Shown in pieces: positions 54,798 through 57,674 of a stretch of DNA of 57,674 bases; the stretch's first letter is position 1, and the number at the start of each line of letters is the position of its first letter. Both the position numbers and the translations under genes were made by a program. The notes beneath the pieces are model-generated. The model worked only from the letters and a program-made list of their open reading frames with translations. It did no database searches and was not told the origin of the DNA. The stretch comes from a virus: positions 1 through 57,674 of the IMG/VR virus record IMGVR_UViG_3300005913_000005. One strand, written 5' to 3'.

Positions 54798-55001
54798 ATG
54801 AAAAGTATTGCAATAATAATATTATCTTTCTTCATAGTATCTGCTTGTTCTATTAAAGAACCAAGACTATCATTTGGAAAAAAATGTTCAATGACTGATG
54901 ACAACATCACTTATTCGTATGTTTGGATCTATGATAAAAACACTGGTCTGCCAGCAGACGAAGAACAGTGTGCGGCACTTCCTAAAAAAGAAGAGAAGTA
55001 A
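54798..55001 (+). CDS. Small predicted lipoprotein
   Basis: A 67-residue protein from the ATG at 54798; an upstream in-frame start would lie inside the promoter. MKSIAIIILSFFIVSAC is a lipoprotein signal peptide: a Lys-containing n-region, a hydrophobic core and the lipobox V-S-A-Cys17. The mature 51-residue part (SIKEPRLSFGKKCSM...VWIYDKNTGLPADEEQC) has two more cysteines that could form a disulphide. It would be anchored in the host envelope after signal peptidase II cleavage. It is the first gene of the operon with hemB, only 4 bases before it. Possible roles are superinfection exclusion, an envelope change or a spanin-like part; none is demonstrable. Confidence 0.78.
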   Translation: MKSIAIIILSFFIVSACSIKEPRLSFGKKCSMTDDNITYSYVWIYDKNTGLPADEEQCAALPKKEEK

Positions 55002-55005
55002 TCAG

Positions 55006-55809
55006 ATGGACTTAATCCAGCCATTGTTTGTCAACGAAAAAGGCAGAACAGAAACGGCTGGATTAGGTGCTGATAACAGCAGTTGGTCCGAATCCTTAAT
55101 AGAAGACAGAATTCAAAAAGACATAGACAAAGGTGTAGACAGTTTCTTGCTGTTCATAACACCAGAACATAAATCTTGGACTCCTGATTGGAGTTTTAAT
55201 CAAAGAATTGTAAATCAAATAAAAACAAAATTTCCCAACATACAACTGATTGTGGATGTGTGCTTGTGTGCCTCTTTACCAGATGGGCATTGTAGAGTGA
55301 TGGACAAACCAGACACCAGTGAAGCACTGTTGATTGATTTGGGTAAGAAATTAAAATCTGCAGGTGCAGACATATTGGCTCCTTCAGACATGGGAGAACG
55401 CACAGTTCAAAATTTAAAATCAGAAACTCACAGTGAAGTGATGGCATATGTAAAATACCGCAGTGTGTTTTACAGTTCTTTTAGAGATCTAGCAGACAGC
55501 ACACCCACCACCAGCAGAACATACCAACTGCCTGTTGACAATGATTGGGGCATGATTGCCACAGCCAATCAATACAAAAAACAAAAAGCAGATTACTTGT
55601 TGCTGAAACCAGGACAACACAGTTTACATAATTTAAGCATGATAAATGCAGGATCTTACATTCCGGTTGGAGTGTATCAAGTGGGAGATGAATACAAAGG
55701 ATTGCCCACACTGCAACACCAGATTGAAATATCCAAAGTGTATAAATCAGCAGGTGCAAAATTTTTAGTAACATACGGAGCCAGAGACTTGATTGGTCAA
55801 TTGGATTGA
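55006..55809 (+). CDS. hemB: Porphobilinogen synthase-like protein (delta-aminolevulinate dehydratase, HemB)
   Basis: A 267-residue protein with HemB motifs in order: LIQPLFV at the N terminus; IVDVCLCASLPDGHC (82-96) with Cys86, Cys88 and Cys96 at the three zinc-ligand positions; AGADILAPSDMGERTV (about 122-137); AYVKYRSVFYSSFR (147-160) with Lys150; DYLLLKPG (196-203) with Lys201; YQVGDEY and KFLVTYGARDL near the end. Lys150 and Lys201 match the two Schiff-base lysines, so catalysis looks possible. The reaction joins two 5-aminolevulinates into porphobilinogen. The usual N-terminal arm of about 50 residues, which mediates octamer formation, is missing, and the substrate-binding Ser of 'VSGEY' is Gly here. 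The start at 55006 replaces a longer reading that would overlap the lipoprotein gene. Family: strong; activity: inferred. Confidence 0.88.
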   Translation: MDLIQPLFVNEKGRTETAGLGADNSSWSESLIEDRIQKDIDKGVDSFLLFITPEHKSWTPDWSFNQRIVNQIKTKFPNIQLIVDVCLCASLPDGHCRVMDKPDTSEALLIDLGKKLKSAGADILAPSDMGERTVQNLKSETHSEVMAYVKYRSVFYSSFRDLADSTPTTSRTYQLPVDNDWGMIATANQYKKQKADYLLLKPGQHSLHNLSMINAGSYIPVGVYQVGDEYKGLPTLQHQIEISKVYKSAGAKFLVTYGARDLIGQLD

Positions 55810-55810
55810 T

Positions 55811-56083
55811 ATGGAACACGAAAAAATATTATTAGAATTCAAAGAATACATGGACAGACTGCAAGTATGGAAGACCAGTCATGGCATATTCATCAACGAT
55901 ATCAAAAAATTAGAAAACACTCTGAACAAAATGTATGATGAATACACCACTATTTTGATAGATTACCGTAGAACCAAGAAAGATAGATACCTAGAAGAAG
56001 CCAGTTCTGTGCTCATAGAAGCCATCGATCTAGCAAAAAAATTCTCAAAAGTAGAACTGATAGCATCACTCAGCAAACGATAA
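55811..56083 (+). CDS. Small coiled-coil protein
   Basis: A 90-residue, highly charged helical protein (LLEFKEYMDRLQVWKTSHG, KKLENTLNKMYDEYTTILIDYRRTKKDRYLEEASSVLIEAIDLAKKF). I start it at the ATG at 55811, one base after the hemB stop; a TTG at 55793 would overlap hemB. It is probably co-translated with hemB. No family is recognised. The end overlaps the GATAAATA late-like motif of the next gene. Confidence 0.65.
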   Translation: MEHEKILLEFKEYMDRLQVWKTSHGIFINDIKKLENTLNKMYDEYTTILIDYRRTKKDRYLEEASSVLIEAIDLAKKFSKVELIASLSKR

Positions 56084-56086
56084 ATA
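56079..56086 (+). promoter_or_regulatory. Late promoter-like element for the FCCH-domain virion gene
   Basis: GATAAATA followed by C, one base from TATAAATA, 89 bases before the ATG at 56175. It leaves a long leader containing two hairpins. Confidence 0.5.
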
Positions 56087-56109
56087 CTTCTATAAACAAT
56101 TGTTTTGGG

Positions 56110-56146
56110 CCAGTTTCGGCTGGACTTATGGGGAATCAACCCCGTA
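56110..56146 (+). promoter_or_regulatory. Two hairpins in the leader of the 210-aa virion gene
   Basis: CCAG-TTTCGG-CTGG (56110-56123) and TATGGGG-AATCAA-CCCCGTA (56127-56146, one wobble pair) lie in the leader, with AGGAG at 56163-56167 before the ATG. They could stabilise the message or set translation; no riboswitch class is recognised. Confidence 0.5.
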
Positions 56147-56174
56147 GACCTAGAACGTCAACAGGAGAAACAAA

Positions 56175-56807
56175 ATGGGAAGACCAATTAACAAAAAACA
56201 CATTGGTGATGGAGCAGGTAAACTTCAAGTAACTGCGGTTAAATTCGCGGCAGGTGGAGAAATTACTACTGAATCACATATTGTGTCACAAAGATCAACA
56301 AACAAATTTATTGTAACTGATGGATCAAAAACAGAAACTTGTACACTTGTAAACAAGTCAATCGGTGGTGTAGGTGCTGGTGCTTTAGGCGCAGGCGAAT
56401 TTTGCATTAACGTAACTGACAGTGACGGTGTTACAAAACAAGTTACTAAACTGTACAACAGAAAAATGCAACTTGAAGGCGCAACTAGACACGTATGGAC
56501 TAGAGATGCTGACGGTTTATCTGATGCAGTTGAAAAAGTTATTTCAGGTGCAACACAGGCAGATCCATGTGTTATCACAGCAACTGGACACGGCTTCAGC
56601 AACGGAGATAAAGTATCTATCCGTGGCGTAGTTGGCATGGTTGAGCTTAACCTTGAAACTGCATACACAGTAGCAAACAAAGCAACTAACACATTCGAAT
56701 TAACAGGAATTGATAGTATAGGCTTTACTGCATACGGTAGTGCTGGTGTGGCAACTAAAGCGGCAGTAGGCGCAGGCAACATTGTTGTTGACGCTCAAGC
56801 AACTTAA
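56175..56807 (+). CDS. Virion structural protein with FCCH-like domain
   Basis: A 210-residue protein, Gly/Ala/Thr-rich and beta-type. The C-terminal region PCVITATGHGFSNGDKVSIRGVVGMVELN...YTVANKATNTFELTGIDS (about 131-185) is the small phage domain often annotated as 'ubiquitin-activating E1 FCCH-like', common in phage decoration and fibre proteins; it has nothing to do with ubiquitin. It is probably a capsid decoration or neck/appendage protein. It has its own late-type promoter motif, a structured leader and a terminator, so it is a single-gene, perhaps highly expressed unit. Confidence 0.65.
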   Translation: MGRPINKKHIGDGAGKLQVTAVKFAAGGEITTESHIVSQRSTNKFIVTDGSKTETCTLVNKSIGGVGAGALGAGEFCINVTDSDGVTKQVTKLYNRKMQLEGATRHVWTRDADGLSDAVEKVISGATQADPCVITATGHGFSNGDKVSIRGVVGMVELNLETAYTVANKATNTFELTGIDSIGFTAYGSAGVATKAAVGAGNIVVDAQAT

Positions 56808-56819
56808 GATAGAATACAG

Positions 56820-56845
56820 TTTAGGGAGTGGCAACACTCCCTAAA
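56820..56845 (+). terminator. Hairpin terminator after the FCCH-domain gene
   Basis: TTTAGGGAGTG-GCAA-CACTCCCTAAA is an 11-bp perfect stem with a GNRA loop followed by TTAT. The U tract is short, but the stem position just after the stop fits termination or 3' stabilisation. Confidence 0.75.
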
Positions 56846-56856
56846 TTATAAAAACT

Positions 56857-57674
56857 ATGGCAAAAACAGTTTATTTAGAATCGGGTAGTTACAAAATTAA
56901 GGTAGCAGATGCCAGCAACGAAATCACGTTGGAGTCTGCACTTACTAGAGTTACTGGTGACTTGCGTATCGAAGGCGAAACAACAACAGTAAACACAACA
57001 AATTTAGCAATCGAAGACAACATAATTGAACTTAACAAAAACGAAGCAGGTGCAGGTGTTGGAGAAGGCACAGCAGGTGTTAGAGTAGACAGAGGATCAC
57101 TCACTGGTGTGCAAATGATTTATGATGAATCTATTGCATGGAATAATCCAAGCACACAGACAGTGTCACAAGGACCAAACTTACAAGGACCTGGTTATGG
57201 TTCATACAAAATTTCTTCAGCAGACGGAAATGATATACTGGCATTAAGAGTTGCCAACATCAACAACAACAATGCAATTTATTTTGAGCCAGGCGGAACA
57301 GGCACATTGAGATTAGGTGCCAGTATTGCTCCAGCAAATTATATCAGCAGAATGAATGACGACAACGATATTCCAAACAAAAAATATGTTGACGACGAAA
57401 TCAATGCTGTTGTGATTGGTGCGGCGTTTCCAAGAATTGTTGATGGTGACACAGAAGTTAAAATCACAGACAACAGTTCATCAGGCAACACATCAAAAAT
57501 TGAAATCAAAATTGATAACACTTTGGTTGGACTATGGGAACCCACTAGATTTGAATTATATCAACAAACAACAGATATTGGCAGTATCAGAATTGAAGGC
57601 GACAAGATCAGCAGTCTTAATTCCAATGAAGATTTAGAATTGGTAGCACCAGGAACAGGGTCTGTAAGGGCAAA
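56857..57674 (+). CDS. Partial fibre-like virion protein (open at the right edge)
   Basis: An open frame from the ATG at 56857 runs to the window end without a stop (at least 272 residues). The early segment TRVTGDLRIEGETTTVNTTNLAIEDNIIELNKNEAG is a shaft-type repeat also found in the 735-aa fibre at 9552-11759 (IDGNLTIGGTQTAVDTVTLRVEDKNIELN). The rest is Gly/Asn/Ser-rich with DDNDIPNKKYVDDEINAV, a typical fibre linker. It is probably a tail fibre or neck-whisker-like protein. The C-terminal tip is outside the window. Confidence 0.7.
   Translation, partial: MAKTVYLESGSYKIKVADASNEITLESALTRVTGDLRIEGETTTVNTTNLAIEDNIIELNKNEAGAGVGEGTAGVRVDRGSLTGVQMIYDESIAWNNPSTQTVSQGPNLQGPGYGSYKISSADGNDILALRVANINNNNAIYFEPGGTGTLRLGASIAPANYISRMNDDNDIPNKKYVDDEINAVVIGAAFPRIVDGDTEVKITDNSSSGNTSKIEIKIDNTLVGLWEPTRFELYQQTTDIGSIRIEGDKISSLNSNEDLELVAPGTGSVRA

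Noticed and set aside
54898-55005. Longer N terminus for HemB that overlaps the lipoprotein gene
   Set aside because: The extra 36 residues are an out-of-frame reading of the lipoprotein gene and do not resemble the HemB N-terminal arm.
56225-56782. 185-codon minus-strand frame opposite the FCCH-domain gene
   Set aside because: The plus-strand frame has a ribosome site, a promoter motif, a terminator and a recognisable domain; the antisense frame has none.
1-57674. tRNA genes, CRISPR arrays, insertion sequences and integrase/attachment sites
   Set aside because: None was recognised by eye on either strand; weak tRNAs could still be missed without a scan.

Overview
This window is a piece of the genome of a T4-like contractile-tailed phage (myovirus) of the marine type. 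The evidence is a set of T4 core gene homologues (gp5, gp6, gp20, gp21, gp22, gp23, gp25, gp26, gp46, gp47, gp53, gp55), very AT-rich DNA, T4/cyanophage-type AT-rich late promoter motifs (A/GATAAATA, CTAAATA), and accessory genes (radical SAM proteins, GT-A-like glycosyltransferases, long collagen-free tail fibres) familiar from pelagiphages and cyanophages. No photosystem genes are present, so a SAR11-like or other AT-rich heterotrophic host is as plausible as a cyanobacterium; the host is inferred, not shown.

Layout. (1) 1-7109, minus strand: a tightly overlapping operon of surface/sugar-modification-like genes: four GT-like proteins in two paralogous pairs, two radical SAM proteins, a methyltransferase-like protein and a truncated hydroxylase-like gene, driven by a consensus sigma70 promoter. 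(2) 7158-14404, minus: four fibre/appendage proteins plus a 203-aa virion protein. (3) 14429-29104, minus: one 4,891-aa giant virion protein. (4) 29104-39266, minus: baseplate genes gp6, gp25, PAAR tip, gp5-like hub, gp53 and a gp48/54-like protein. (5) 39344-43678, plus: late sigma factor gp55, recombination nuclease gp47/gp46, a small conserved protein and a GIY-YIG endonuclease. (6) 43679-44057: a non-coding, GC-richer, strongly hairpin-forming stretch. (7) 44058-45833, minus: a HemD-like gene and the tail hub/chaperone pair gp26-gp51. (8) 45952-54672, plus: tape-measure-like protein, portal, prohead core, protease, scaffold and major capsid protein, closed by a strong terminator. (9) 54741-57674, plus: a sigma70-driven lipoprotein-hemB-small protein operon and two more virion-like genes, the last running off the window.

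Most notable: two tetrapyrrole-pathway homologues, a HemB (porphobilinogen synthase) that keeps both Schiff-base lysines and the zinc cysteines, and a divergent HemD (uroporphyrinogen-III synthase), sit among structural genes. gp26 ends at a double slippery heptamer exactly in register for a -1 frameshift into a downstream gp51-like frame that has no normal start codon. The roughly 360-nt spacer after the GIY-YIG gene looks like an unclassified structured RNA. Four sigma70 promoters, each with a 17-bp spacer, mark the gp55, gp47/46, lipoprotein-hemB and sugar-modification operons as probably transcribed by host RNA polymerase, in contrast to the late-promoter-marked virion genes.
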